DNA of 41,036 nucleotides from an uncultured Collinsella sp. (GCA_902497025.1 CABVDJ010000018.1:1-41036), one strand, 5' to 3'. Numbered from the stretch's first letter, positions 8,617-17,267 are shown. Program-made: numbers and translations. Notes: generated by a model from the sequence alone, not told the origin.

Positions 8617-8658
8617 ACAACCCTCGCCGACCGGCGATGTTTAAATTGGGGAATTGAA

Positions 8659-9000
8659 ATGAGAGAAATTACTACTCCAGCGGATCTTAAATACGACGCC
8701 CGCGGGCTGATTCCTTGTGTGGTTCAGCAGTATGACACCGGTGAGGTGCTTATGGTTGCTTGGATGAACGAGGAATCGGTGGGGCTGACGCTCAAGACCG
8801 GTACCACGTGGTTTTGGAGCCGCAGCCGCCAGGAGCTCTGGAACAAGGGCGCGACGAGCGGCAACATGCAGGAGGTCAAGGAACTCTGGGCCGACTGCGA
8901 TAGCGATACGCTGTTGGTCAAGGTCGACTCGCCGGGTCCGGCCTGCCATACCGGCAACCGTACCTGCTTCTTTAAGCGCGTGGAAGGGGGAGCGCGATGA
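8659..9000 (+). CDS. hisI: Phosphoribosyl-AMP cyclohydrolase
   Basis: 113 residues; opens the purine ring of phosphoribosyl-AMP. Typical motifs: MVAWMNEES, the WSRSR...LWNKGATSGN block, the metal-binding DCDSDTLLVKV, and the Zn cysteines in ACHTGNRTCF. ATG 8659 follows GGGGAATTGAA. It is a monofunctional HisI; the pyrophosphohydrolase HisE is separate, two genes on. The stop region overlaps the next start by 4 bases. Confidence 0.95.
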   Translation: MREITTPADLKYDARGLIPCVVQQYDTGEVLMVAWMNEESVGLTLKTGTTWFWSRSRQELWNKGATSGNMQEVKELWADCDSDTLLVKVDSPGPACHTGNRTCFFKRVEGGAR

Positions 9001-9224
9001 GGGTCGTGACGCCGTTCGAGGTTGCCGACTGCAACGCCGAGCTCCTCCGCGCGGGCGTGCCATGCCGCGTACACCTGACTGATGCCTGCGGGGCGCAGTC
9101 GCTTTGGCTCGAGGCCGAGAAGGAAAGGCTCGATGAGGCCCATGCCGTCATCGTTGAGTTCTTTGAGAAAAAGGGCGCAAAGCCTCGGTTCGATGAGACC
9201 GGTACCTACTTTACGCTGCAGTAA
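8997..9224 (+). CDS. Small protein of the his operon (RDAC-type)
   Basis: 75 residues, start overlapping the hisI stop (ATGA). It contains VHLTDACGAQSLWLE, which resembles the R-D-A-C signature of a small family I recall as RDAC proteins; that identification is from memory and tentative. It has no transmembrane segment, one Cys in that motif and an alpha/beta composition. Sitting between hisI and hisE, whose products catalyse consecutive early steps, it may assist or regulate them. Function is unknown. Confidence 0.75.
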   Translation: MRVVTPFEVADCNAELLRAGVPCRVHLTDACGAQSLWLEAEKERLDEAHAVIVEFFEKKGAKPRFDETGTYFTLQ

Positions 9225-9239
9225 CGAGAGGAAATAACC

Positions 9240-9557
9240 ATGGGAGTCAGAACAGCTAACGTGCAGCCGGGAAATATCGGCGAGACGCTGACGGGACTGG
9301 CCGAGGTGATTCACGGTCGTCTCGATGCGTCGCCACAGGAGAGCTACACCGCTCGTCTGCTGACCGATGTCGAGGACAAGCTGCTCAAGAAACTTGCCGA
9401 GGAGGCGAGCGAGGTCATCATGGCCTGCAAAGATAACGACCACGATCACATCCGCTACGAGGCCGGCGATCTGGTCTACCACCTGCTCGTAACCCTTGAG
9501 CGTTACGGCATCACCCTCGACGAGCTGGCCGGCGAACTCAACGCTCGCCGCCACTAG
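9240..9557 (+). CDS. hisE: Phosphoribosyl-ATP pyrophosphohydrolase
   Basis: 105 residues, all-alpha MazG-like fold; hydrolyses phosphoribosyl-ATP to phosphoribosyl-AMP. The Mg-binding pattern is seen in KLAEEASEVIMA and YEAGDLVYHLLV. A ribosome site GAGAGGAAATAACC precedes the ATG. Last gene of the his operon. Confidence 0.94.
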   Translation: MGVRTANVQPGNIGETLTGLAEVIHGRLDASPQESYTARLLTDVEDKLLKKLAEEASEVIMACKDNDHDHIRYEAGDLVYHLLVTLERYGITLDELAGELNARRH

Positions 9558-9574
9558 TCATTGGGGACGTTCTT

Positions 9575-9590
9575 AAACGACTAGTCGTTT
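9575..9590. repeat. Perfect 16-bp palindrome after hisE
   Basis: AAACGACTAGTCGTTT lies 18 bases after the hisE stop, between GGGGACGTTCTT and GGGGCAGTCTTTC. The flanking GGGGAC-type sequence recalls REP elements mobilised by RAYT transposases, but no such transposase gene is in the window. Confidence 0.45.
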
Positions 9591-9624
9591 GGGGCAGTCT
9601 TTCGGGAGTTGCCAATGAAATAGA

Positions 9625-9691
9625 AGTTACGGTGGAATAGTTCTTGTTTGACGGTCTTAGGGCCATAAACAGGAACTATTTCACCGCAACT
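9625..9691. repeat. Hairpin repeat family B, copy 1 (between convergent hisE and PHP gene)
   Basis: Arms 9625-9649 and 9667-9691 pair over 25 bases with 3 mismatches, two of them G-U in RNA. The core GCGGTGAAATAGTTCC is shared with a second copy at 20671-20739. It lies between two convergent genes and could serve as a two-way terminator as well as being a dispersed repeat. Confidence 0.7.
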
Positions 9692-9704
9692 CATGAAGGG
9701 ATGG

Positions 9705-10616
9705 CTAGGCGAGGGGCGTGGATTCCCATTCGCCGGTGGGGTGGGGGATGTCGAAGGTTCGGTAGCCGCAGTCGTAGGCGTGGGCCTGGGCCTCGCGGAT
9801 GTTCCAGCAGATGTCGCAGGCGCGGTGCGCGTCCGAGCCAAAGGTGATCGGCACCTCGGCGTGGGCGAAACAGCGCAAAAGGCCGGTTGCGGGATAGTAG
9901 TCGTCGAGGCCCTTGCGCGGCGCGGCGGTCGAGACCTCAACGCGGCGACCCGTGTCGTGGGCGCACTCGGCCATCTGCTCCCAAAACGGCGCGGGGTCAA
10001 AGTCGGGCGCAAAGCCCTCCTTCGAAAAGCGCATGACCAGGTCGGGATGGGCCATCACGTCAAAGTTGAGTGAGCTTTCGCAAGCACGGCACCAGTCGTC
10101 GACGTAGCGCTCCCACACGCCGCGCACCCCCAGGTTTTCCCAAACGTGCAGGTTGGTGTCATCGTCGATCCAACCGCAAAGGGAATCGGGTGTATCGGGG
10201 CGAGCGACGTTTTCCGTTCCCGCCGTACCCGCGGCACCGGCTATGATATCGCCGGGGTCGCCAATCCAGTGCGCGCTGCCCAGGCGCACCACGGCGCCAT
10301 CGGACCAGCGCTCAACCAAAGGCTCGCAGCCCTCGTACCAATCGCATTCAAAGCCATAGATAAAGCTGAGCTCCGGCGCGATCTGCGCGGCAAGCTTGCG
10401 GGCGTCCTCAAAGGCCAGGCGATGCGCCGGCAAGTCACCCTCGACGACCTGCACCTCGCAGTTGGCGTCCATGCTGGCGGGCAGGGTGAGATGGTCGGTC
10501 GAGACCATAACGCGGCAGCCGGCCGCAGCAGCGGCGCGAACGTTGTCCTCAAACGAGGCATGGCCGTCCGAAAACGAAGTATGGGTGTGGCAATCGACCA
10601 GCGGGCATGCGGGCAT
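9705..10616 (-). CDS. PHP-family phosphatase, probable histidinol-phosphatase
   Basis: 303 residues from ATG at 10616, which has AAAGGAG upstream. PHP-domain metal motifs appear in order: CHTHTSFSDGH (H10, H12, H19), STDHL (D42, H43), YGFECDWYEG, VMAHPDL and FGSDAHRACD. PHP phosphatases of the HisK type remove phosphate from histidinol phosphate. The his operon has no HisN or HisB-type phosphatase, and this gene ends about 150 bases from hisE on the other strand, so that role is likely. It is not co-transcribed with the operon. Confidence 0.82.
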   Translation of the reverse strand: MPACPLVDCHTHTSFSDGHASFEDNVRAAAAAGCRVMVSTDHLTLPASMDANCEVQVVEGDLPAHRLAFEDARKLAAQIAPELSFIYGFECDWYEGCEPLVERWSDGAVVRLGSAHWIGDPGDIIAGAAGTAGTENVARPDTPDSLCGWIDDDTNLHVWENLGVRGVWERYVDDWCRACESSLNFDVMAHPDLVMRFSKEGFAPDFDPAPFWEQMAECAHDTGRRVEVSTAAPRKGLDDYYPATGLLRCFAHAEVPITFGSDAHRACDICWNIREAQAHAYDCGYRTFDIPHPTGEWESTPLA

Positions 10617-10741
10617 AGCGACTCCTTTGCATTTGGCGAATCCGCTCCATTGTAATGGTGCAACTTTCAACACGCCGCGCACGCTGCGAGTCGAAATCGA
10701 GTGGAAAGGCTGCGCGGCGCATGAGGTTTGTCGCGCGGCAT

Positions 10742-10820
10742 CGGCCCCGCTCCAAAACGTGTACATCAGCCTCCAAAACCGACAAAAAATGACATGTTTG
10801 GAGGCTGATGTACACGTTTG
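10742..10820. repeat. Hairpin repeat family A, copy 1
   Basis: Perfect 23-bp arms (10755-10777 with 10797-10819) flank a 19-base A-rich loop. The 79-bp unit is repeated at 15042-15120 with only 4 substitutions. It lies in the 246-base gap between the PHP gene and the NOS-type gene. No gene is seen in that gap. Confidence 0.8.
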
Positions 10821-10862
10821 AGACGAAGACGAGGGGCGCACCGGCGTGCGCCGGCTCCAGCG

Positions 10863-11285
10863 CTACTTCCTCCGCTTCGCCGCCCGTTTGGATTGCACGG
10901 TCACCATCGCGTGGCGTATGGCGGTGATGGGGCGATAGCGGATCATGCGCGGGCCCGACCAGCGCATGACCTCGCGGATCTTCTCGCGCATGGTGGGCCG
11001 GTAGCAATGCGAGGGGCAGGCCGAGCAGAACGTCTTGGTGCCCATATACGGGCAGCGTTCAATGCGTGCGACGGCGTATTCTCGCAGCTCAGCGCATTCG
11101 GGGCAGAGGGTGATGGCCCGGAATCCAAGCTTCACGCGCGCGTGCGCATCGCCGCTGGCAGCCTGCTCATCCGCACGCCCGCGGCCATGATGCCCGCGAC
11201 ACCACAGCGCGATCATCTGCGACACCATCTGGGCCTCGCGCGCACGCTTGCCCGCCAGCTCCGGCGTGTCGGCCGGGCGCGCCAT
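10863..11285 (-). CDS. Nitrous oxide-stimulated promoter family protein
   Basis: 140 residues. A central CPEC (in ITLCPECAELREYAVARIERCP) and CSACPSHCY form a four-cysteine cluster, followed by MREKIREVMRWSGPRM. These match the small cysteine-rich family named after a nitrous oxide-stimulated promoter. The cysteines probably bind a metal. The biochemical role of the family is unknown. The start codon shares one base with the stop of the ABC exporter upstream (TAATG), so the two are translationally coupled. Confidence 0.8.
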   Translation of the reverse strand: MARPADTPELAGKRAREAQMVSQMIALWCRGHHGRGRADEQAASGDAHARVKLGFRAITLCPECAELREYAVARIERCPYMGTKTFCSACPSHCYRPTMREKIREVMRWSGPRMIRYRPITAIRHAMVTVQSKRAAKRRK

Positions 11286-14200
11286 TAGCTGAGCCTCCCG
11301 TGTTCGACCGAAAGCGAGCGATCGGCAAACGCGCAGGTGCTGGCACGGTGGCTCACCAGCACGATGGTCTTGCCGCGGCGCTTGAGCTCATCGACCGCCT
11401 GCATCACGGCTGCCTCGTTGAGGGCATCGAGCGCGCTGGTGGGCTCGTCGAGCAGAATGAAGGGCGCGTCGCTGAGGAAGATGCGCGCGAGGCCGATGCG
11501 CTGACGCTCGCCGCCCGAGAGCGAGTCGCCCAGCTCGGCGACGGGGGTGTCGAGGCCCTGCGGCAGGCGGTCGATGAGCGCGGTGAGCGAGGCGGACTGG
11601 CAGGCGTCGAGCAGCTTGGCATCGGTGGCGTCGGCACGCGCGACGAGCAGGTTCTCGCGCACGGTGCCACAGAACAGGTGCGTGTCCTGGGTCATATAGG
11701 CCTCGTGGCTGCGCAAGCTCGCCGTGTTGATACGACGGGCATCGACGCCGCTTACCGTGATGGCGCCGGCGGTGGGGTCCCAAAAGCGCATGAGCAGCTT
11801 GAGCAGCGTCGATTTGCCCGAACCCGAGCGTCCCATGATGCAGGTCATGGTGCCGGGCGCAAAGGTGCAGGTCACGTCGTCGAGGATGAGGCTTGCGGCC
11901 GTCTCGCCCGCCGCCTGTCCCGCATCGTCGGCACCCGCGCCACCCACATAGCTAAAGCTCACATGTTCGGCAGCGGCACCGGCGAACTCCACGTTCTGGC
12001 CGTCCGTGACCTCGGCACACTGGGGCTGCTCGTCGAGCAGATCGAGCACGCGCGTGCCCGAGGCGAGCGTTTCCTGCAGCGAGGCACCCAGACGACTCAC
12101 GGCCATTACCGAGCCAAAGGACGAAACAAAGGTGAAAACGGCGACAAATGCCGCGGCGAAATCAATCGTCCCCGCAGCCACCAGCTGCAGCGCACGTCCG
12201 AGCATCACCAGGTTGGCAACGAGGATGAGCGCGTCGGCCGCCGCCTCGCTGGCTGCCTGGCGGCGCTTGAGGCGTGCATCCACGGCGCCGACTTGCTCGG
12301 TCAGCTCGCCCAGAGCGCGGCTGCGATCGGCGCCGCCGGCAAACTGAATGGTCTCGGACGCGCCGCGCAGGCTGTCGAGCACAAAGGCACCCAGCTTGCC
12401 TACTCCCTCGCGACTCTGGCGACCGGTGGTGCCGCATGCCTTGGCCGAGACCAGAGGCAGCAGCACACCCAGGACCGCGTAGGCCACAAGCGCGATGCCG
12501 GCGAGCTCGGGGCTTACGGCCAGCAAGAAGCCCTCGAAGACGGCGGTGCAGACCAGGGCGATGGCGATGGGCGAGATGGTGTGTGCATAGAAGACCTCGA
12601 GCAGCTCGATATCCGAGGTGACGAGGCTCACGAGCTCACCCTTGCCGCGGCCCTCGAGCTTGGCGGGTGCCAGCTGGCGCAGGGCTCCAAACACCAGGTC
12701 GCGGATGTGCGCGAGCAGGCGGAAGGCGATGTAATGGTTGCAGAGCTGCTCGCCATAGTGGAGCGGTCCGCGTGCGATACCGCAGACGGCGCAGGCCGCG
12801 CATGCGCCAACAAGACCAAGCCCCAGGGCGTTGTGACCCAAGGCGGCCATAAGTCCAAAGGCACCAAACGCCGGGACAAATGCGGCGGTAAGCATGCCGA
12901 TGCTGCCCAGGGCGACGGCCAGCACGAGCCAGCCGACCAGCGGGCGCACGAGTCCCATCATGCGCCACATGATGGACGGAGCCGAGCGGCGAGCGTGGCC
13001 GGAGTCAGGCGCCGCGGCAGCGGAAGACGAGCCGGCACCGTTGAGGCCATCGGTACAGGCGGCGCTGCCGTCAACAGCCTCAACCGCGCCGGCATCCTCG
13101 GCATCACCCTCCGCATACGCATATGCCGAGAGCTGCTCCTGGCTGTTCCACATGCGCGCATAGGCGCCCGCGGTGGCCAAGAGCTCGCCGTGAGTCCCGT
13201 GCTCGGCAATACGGCCACGCTCCAGCACCAGGATCTGATCGGCGTCTACGATCGTCGACAGGCGGTGTGCCACCACAATTACAGTGTGCCCGCCGGCAAG
13301 CGACGCGATGACCTCGCCGATCGCGGCTTCGCTTGCGGCATCGACGTTGCTCGTAGCCTCGTCAAACACATAGATCGGCGAGTCGTGCAGCAGGGCGCGG
13401 GCCATGCACACGCGTTGGCGCTGGCCGCCCGAAAGGTTGGTGCCGCCCTCGTTAATCACCATGTCGAGCCCGCCGTTGGCCTGCACAAAGGCCGCCACGC
13501 GCGTGCGGTCGAGCGCGCGCAAAAGCTCGGTATCGGTGGCATTGGGCTGGGCGAGCAGCAGGTTGTCGCGCAAGGTGCCGGCAAACAGGTAGCCGTTGGT
13601 GGGCACCAGGGTGACGGCGCGCATGAGTGAGGCGGCCGTGACATCGCGCAGCTCGACGCCGCCGATGCGCACGCTGCCACGGTAGGCACCCTTGCGGCCC
13701 GCGATAATCCCCGCGAGCGTGGACTTGCCGCCGCCGCTTTCGCCCACGAGTGCCACGAGCGAGCCGTGCGCAATGGTCGCGCTGGCGCTGTCCAGCACCG
13801 TGCGGTCACCGTATGCGTAGCTCACGCCCGCGAGCTCGATATCGCCGCGACCGTCAAGCTCAACATTGCCGCGCTCGGGCTCGGGCGTATCCAAAATGCT
13901 GAACATGCGGCGCGAGGCGGCCATGCCGTTCATGGCCGTGTGGAACAGCGACCCCAGACGGCGCATGGGCAAAAAGAACTCCTGCGACAGAAAGACGATG
14001 AGGAAGGCGGCGTCAAAGCCGATCTTTCCGCTGGCGAGTTGCAGCGCGGCGACGATAATGCCGAGTGCGGCGCCCATGTAGACGACCAGGTCCATGACAC
14101 AAATGGAGCGCAGCTGCATCACCAGCAGGCGCATGGTCGCCCCGCGAAAACGCTCGGACTCGGCGTTGATGCGCTCGTGCCAGCTGCGATCGGCCTGGTA

Positions 14201-14842
14201 GACCTTAAGGGTGGTGAGACCCTGCACGGCCTCCAGGAACATGCCGCCCAGATCGACATAGCTGCCCCAGTACTCGGCACCGATCTTTTTGGCGTTGCGC
14301 ATGACCATCATGATGGAGATGGGGATGACCGGAACGCAGGCGAGCAGCAGCGCGGCGGGAAGACCCGCCTGGCCCACAAGCAGTACAAACAGCGTGATGG
14401 GTGCCAAGCCGGCAAAGAAGAGCTGCGGCAGGTAACCGCCAAAGTACACCTGGAGTTGCGTGGCGCCCTCGACGCTGGTCTGGACGGCCTCGGCGGTGGG
14501 GACGGTCTCGGTGTAGGAGGGGCCGAGTGCGGTGAGCTTGTCGTAGACGAGCGAGCGCACGCGGCGGACGGCCTCGAACGCGGCCTTGTCGCCGGCGCGT
14601 TGGGCCAGGTAGATGGAGGCGGCGCGCACGATGATGGCGGCGGCGAGCGGCAAGGCCGTCTGTGCGAGGGCGTCGACGGCGAGCGCGGCGGAAAGGCCGT
14701 CCGTGACGATGCCGCCCAAGATGCGCGCAAACACCCACATTACCGTGATGTTTGCCATGAGCGCGATCCACTTAAACAGGACGCTTGCCATAATGTAGGG
14801 CGTTGCCTGCGGAACCAGGGAGAAGAGCCGCTTCTCGAACAT
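11285..14842 (-). CDS. Fused ABC exporter with two permease-ATPase halves, CydDC-like
   Basis: 1185 residues; two complete type IV ABC exporter halves in one chain. The first half has transmembrane helices then Walker A GESGGGKST, signature LSGGQRQR, Walker B IYVFDEATS and H-loop VAHRLS. After an acidic Ala-rich linker the second half repeats the plan: GRSGSGKST, LSGGERQR, FILLDEPTSALD, VSHRAST. Both ATP sites look competent. The first half resembles CydD (YLPQLFFAGLAPITLF). CydDC exports thiols such as cysteine or glutathione and supports cytochrome bd assembly; fused CydDC occurs in actinobacteria. No cydAB is in the window, so the substrate is uncertain. Start has AGGAGG upstream. Confidence 0.85.
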   Translation of the reverse strand: MFEKRLFSLVPQATPYIMASVLFKWIALMANITVMWVFARILGGIVTDGLSAALAVDALAQTALPLAAAIIVRAASIYLAQRAGDKAAFEAVRRVRSLVYDKLTALGPSYTETVPTAEAVQTSVEGATQLQVYFGGYLPQLFFAGLAPITLFVLLVGQAGLPAALLLACVPVIPISIMMVMRNAKKIGAEYWGSYVDLGGMFLEAVQGLTTLKVYQADRSWHERINAESERFRGATMRLLVMQLRSICVMDLVVYMGAALGIIVAALQLASGKIGFDAAFLIVFLSQEFFLPMRRLGSLFHTAMNGMAASRRMFSILDTPEPERGNVELDGRGDIELAGVSYAYGDRTVLDSASATIAHGSLVALVGESGGGKSTLAGIIAGRKGAYRGSVRIGGVELRDVTAASLMRAVTLVPTNGYLFAGTLRDNLLLAQPNATDTELLRALDRTRVAAFVQANGGLDMVINEGGTNLSGGQRQRVCMARALLHDSPIYVFDEATSNVDAASEAAIGEVIASLAGGHTVIVVAHRLSTIVDADQILVLERGRIAEHGTHGELLATAGAYARMWNSQEQLSAYAYAEGDAEDAGAVEAVDGSAACTDGLNGAGSSSAAAAPDSGHARRSAPSIMWRMMGLVRPLVGWLVLAVALGSIGMLTAAFVPAFGAFGLMAALGHNALGLGLVGACAACAVCGIARGPLHYGEQLCNHYIAFRLLAHIRDLVFGALRQLAPAKLEGRGKGELVSLVTSDIELLEVFYAHTISPIAIALVCTAVFEGFLLAVSPELAGIALVAYAVLGVLLPLVSAKACGTTGRQSREGVGKLGAFVLDSLRGASETIQFAGGADRSRALGELTEQVGAVDARLKRRQAASEAAADALILVANLVMLGRALQLVAAGTIDFAAAFVAVFTFVSSFGSVMAVSRLGASLQETLASGTRVLDLLDEQPQCAEVTDGQNVEFAGAAAEHVSFSYVGGAGADDAGQAAGETAASLILDDVTCTFAPGTMTCIMGRSGSGKSTLLKLLMRFWDPTAGAITVSGVDARRINTASLRSHEAYMTQDTHLFCGTVRENLLVARADATDAKLLDACQSASLTALIDRLPQGLDTPVAELGDSLSGGERQRIGLARIFLSDAPFILLDEPTSALDALNEAAVMQAVDELKRRGKTIVLVSHRASTCAFADRSLSVEHGRLS

Positions 14843-15255
14843 GAAACCTCCTATGCCGTAACGGTGCCGGGCGGGGTCCTCGGCAGCCGCTTAGTTAGCC
14901 AAATACAACTAGAGTAACATCGTGCAGCAGGTAAGTATGCCGAGGGTAATTTTTAGCCGATGAACTGCGTAGAAAGTTCAAAATTGTTGAGTGCAGCGAA
15001 CTTTGTGGTGGACGGAGTGCGGGCGCGATTCTGATCGTGTGCGGCCCCGCTCCAAAACGTGTACGTCAGTCTCCAAAACCGATAAAAAATGACATGTTTG
15101 GAGGCTGATGTACATGTTTGGCTGAGGCGGTGGAGTGTCGGTTTCTTGCGGACAAGGAAAATCGCGCTCATCACGCGCCGTCACACTCGCGCAGCCCGTG
15201 ATGTGCTAGCGTTTGGTTGAATAAAACGAGCCCGTGCGGAAAGGATCCGGACCGT
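14843..15255. other. Gene-free stretch between ABC exporter and LarC-like gene
   Basis: This 413-base gap separates two divergent genes. It contains the exporter's ribosome site (next to 14842), an A+T-rich part near 14890-14995 that may hold its promoter, and repeat A copy 2. No protein or RNA gene was recognised in it. Confidence 0.6.
15042..15120. repeat. Hairpin repeat family A, copy 2
   Basis: Matches the 79 bases at 10742-10820 in 75 positions. Arms are 15055-15077 and 15097-15119, with 3 mismatches in 23. The loop is nearly unchanged between copies, which suggests more than simple stem conservation. Confidence 0.8.
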
Positions 15256-15741
15256 ATGCAACGTGGAAGTACATCTCCGCTGTCCCGCGAGACCGATGCG
15301 CCCGAAACCATCGTCAAGCTGGAGTGCGACATCGACGATGCGTCGCCCGAGGTACTCGCCTATGCCGCCGACCGCTTGCGCGAGGCGGGCGCCCGCGAAG
15401 TGCACTGGCTGCCTCTCTACTGCAAAAAAGGTCGTCCCGGCTGGCAGCTGCAGGTAATCTGCGCCCGCGAGGACATTGACCGTCTGCAGATGATCATCTT
15501 TTTGGAAACCACGACCAACGGCATTCGTCGCCAGGTGATGGAACGCGTTTGCCTGCCGCGCCGCTTTGAGCGGGTGGCGACGCCTTGGGGCGAGGCGTCC
15601 GTTAAGGTGGCGACTCTGCCCGACGGCAGCGAGCGTGCGGCGCCCGAGTACGAGGACTGCGCCCGCCTCGCTTGCGAGCATAACGTGCCGCTCCAGCGCG
15701 TGATGCAGGCGGCACAAGCCGCGGCGCTGCGATTTGAGTAA
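15256..15741 (+). CDS. Stand-alone LarC C-terminal domain protein (nickel-pincer cofactor type)
   Basis: 161 residues from ATG 15256 (AAGGA upstream). The sequence matches the C-terminal half of LarC, formerly DUF111: VKLECDIDDASPEVLAY, then LPLYCKKGRPGWQLQV, FLETTTNGIRRQVMERV and APEYEDCARLA. LarC inserts nickel into the pincer cofactor of lactate racemase and normally has an N-terminal half, in some species joined by a programmed frameshift. No N-terminal half lies upstream, so this is a free domain. It heads a group with the phosphoesterase and MazG genes. Whether it inserts metal is unknown. Confidence 0.8.
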   Translation: MQRGSTSPLSRETDAPETIVKLECDIDDASPEVLAYAADRLREAGAREVHWLPLYCKKGRPGWQLQVICAREDIDRLQMIIFLETTTNGIRRQVMERVCLPRRFERVATPWGEASVKVATLPDGSERAAPEYEDCARLACEHNVPLQRVMQAAQAAALRFE

Positions 15742-15795
15742 CGCGGCCGGTGGCACGCCACGCCAGCTCCATCAACCCCACCCGAAAGGACCACC

Positions 15796-16344
15796 ATGAA
15801 ATACCTCATCGCTTCCGACATTCACGGCTCGGCATATTGGACCGAACGCCTGGTCGCCGCCATCGAGTCCGAGCAGCCCGACCGCATCGTGCTGCTGGGC
15901 GACCTGCTCTACCACGGCCCGCGCAACGACCTGCCGCGCGACTACGCCCCCAAGTGCGTGATTCCGCTGCTCAACGCCCTGGCCGACCGCATCATCGCGG
16001 TGCGCGGCAACTGCGACGCCGAGGTCGACCAGATGGTGCTCGACTTCCCCGTCATGGCCGACTACGCCACGCTGTTCGACGAGACCGGCCGCGAGCTGTT
16101 CCTGACGCACGGCCACGTTTTTGGCGCCGGCATGCACAACAGCGTCGACCACGCACCTGCGCTGCCCGAGGGCTCCGCGCTCGTCTACGGCCACACGCAT
16201 ATCAAAGTCAACGAGGCGAGCGAGGCGCATCCGGGCCTGTGGCTGTTCAACCCCGGCAGCGTGAGCATCCCCAAGGACGGCTCGCACAGCTACGGCATCT
16301 ACGAGAACGGCGCGTTTAGCCACGTGATCATGGAGGAGGAATAA
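15796..16344 (+). CDS. yfcE: YfcE-type metallophosphoesterase
   Basis: 182-residue calcineurin-like phosphodiesterase. Metal-binding motifs are complete: SDIHGS (D8, H10), LLGDLLYHGP, VRGNCD, LTHGH and YGHTH, followed by NPGSVSIPK. E. coli YfcE hydrolyses model phosphodiesters; its physiological substrate is unknown. GAAAGGACCACC precedes the start. Two bases separate it from mazG. Confidence 0.9.
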   Translation: MKYLIASDIHGSAYWTERLVAAIESEQPDRIVLLGDLLYHGPRNDLPRDYAPKCVIPLLNALADRIIAVRGNCDAEVDQMVLDFPVMADYATLFDETGRELFLTHGHVFGAGMHNSVDHAPALPEGSALVYGHTHIKVNEASEAHPGLWLFNPGSVSIPKDGSHSYGIYENGAFSHVIMEEE

Positions 16345-16346
16345 CC

Positions 16347-17207
16347 ATGGCCGAGCAGCTGGCTCAGCAACATGCCGAGGGTTCGCGCGATCCGTCGACG
16401 CTGGTAGACGCGTCGGCCGAACTTCAGCATTTGGTGCAGACCATTTGGCGTCTGCGTCAGCCCGACGGCTGCCCGTGGGATCGCGAGCAGACGCATCGCA
16501 GCATTGGCAAGAACATGATCGAGGAGGCCTACGAGGCGCTCGACTGCATTGAGGCCGATGACACGACGCATCTGCGTGAGGAGCTGGGCGACGTGCTCAT
16601 GCAAGTGGTGTTGCATGCGCAGATCGCGGCCGACGCGGGCGAGTTTACGCTGGCCGATGTGGCGCGCGATATCGATGCCAAGCTCATCCGCCGCCACCCG
16701 CACGTGTTTGGCGATGCGGATGCCCAGAGTTCCGACGAGGTGCTCAAGATTTGGGACGAGGTTAAGCTTGCCGAGAAGGCGGCCAAGGACAAGGCCGTGG
16801 CAGCGGGCGAGGCCGCGCCCGAGGGCTTGCTCGACGGCGTGCCCACGCATCTGCCGGCACTGATGCAGGCACAAAAGGTGTCGCGCAAGGCGGCAGCCGT
16901 TGGCTTTGAGTGGGAGACCGTCAGGGATGTGTGGGACGAGGTTGCCGAGGAGCGTGCCGAGTTTGAGGCCGAGGCCCCGGGAACGCCCGAGCGCGAGATG
17001 GAGTTTGGCGACCTGCTCTTTGCCCTGGTGAACGTCGCGCGCAAAGAGGGCATCGACGCCGAGAGCGCCCTGCGCTCCAGCACGGCAAAGTTCCGTCGTC
17101 GCTGGGCTGCGATGGAGCAGATGGCGGCTAGCGCCCATGTGGATCTGGCTGAGCTTTCGACCCACGGCCTCAACGACCTGTGGGATGCCGCAAAGGCAGA
17201 GGAGTAA
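16347..17207 (+). CDS. mazG: Nucleoside triphosphate pyrophosphohydrolase MazG
   Basis: 286 residues with two MazG-fold domains. The first has GCPWDREQTHRSI and the Mg-binding helices EEAYEALDCI and EELGDVLMQVVLH; the second has EERAEFEAE and EFGDLLFALVN. MazG hydrolyses NTPs and dNTPs to monophosphates and limits use of damaged nucleotides and ppGpp-related stress. Order mazG - eno - divIC - ppx is typical of actinobacteria. An intrinsic terminator follows. Confidence 0.92.
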   Translation: MAEQLAQQHAEGSRDPSTLVDASAELQHLVQTIWRLRQPDGCPWDREQTHRSIGKNMIEEAYEALDCIEADDTTHLREELGDVLMQVVLHAQIAADAGEFTLADVARDIDAKLIRRHPHVFGDADAQSSDEVLKIWDEVKLAEKAAKDKAVAAGEAAPEGLLDGVPTHLPALMQAQKVSRKAAAVGFEWETVRDVWDEVAEERAEFEAEAPGTPEREMEFGDLLFALVNVARKEGIDAESALRSSTAKFRRRWAAMEQMAASAHVDLAELSTHGLNDLWDAAKAEE

Positions 17208-17211
17208 GACT

Positions 17212-17257
17212 GCGGGAACGACGGGCTGATATGCCTTATCGTTCCCGCTAATTTTTT
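17212..17257 (+). terminator. Intrinsic terminator after mazG
   Basis: Perfect 10-bp stem (17212-17221 with 17239-17248), then TAATTTTTTC. It ends the larC-like/yfcE/mazG unit and separates it from eno. Confidence 0.85.
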
Positions 17258-17267
17258 CGAAAAACAA

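Noticed and set aside
11300..14917. Long + strand frames opposite the ABC exporter
   Set aside because: They are antisense shadows; the - strand frame has two full sets of Walker, signature and H-loop motifs.
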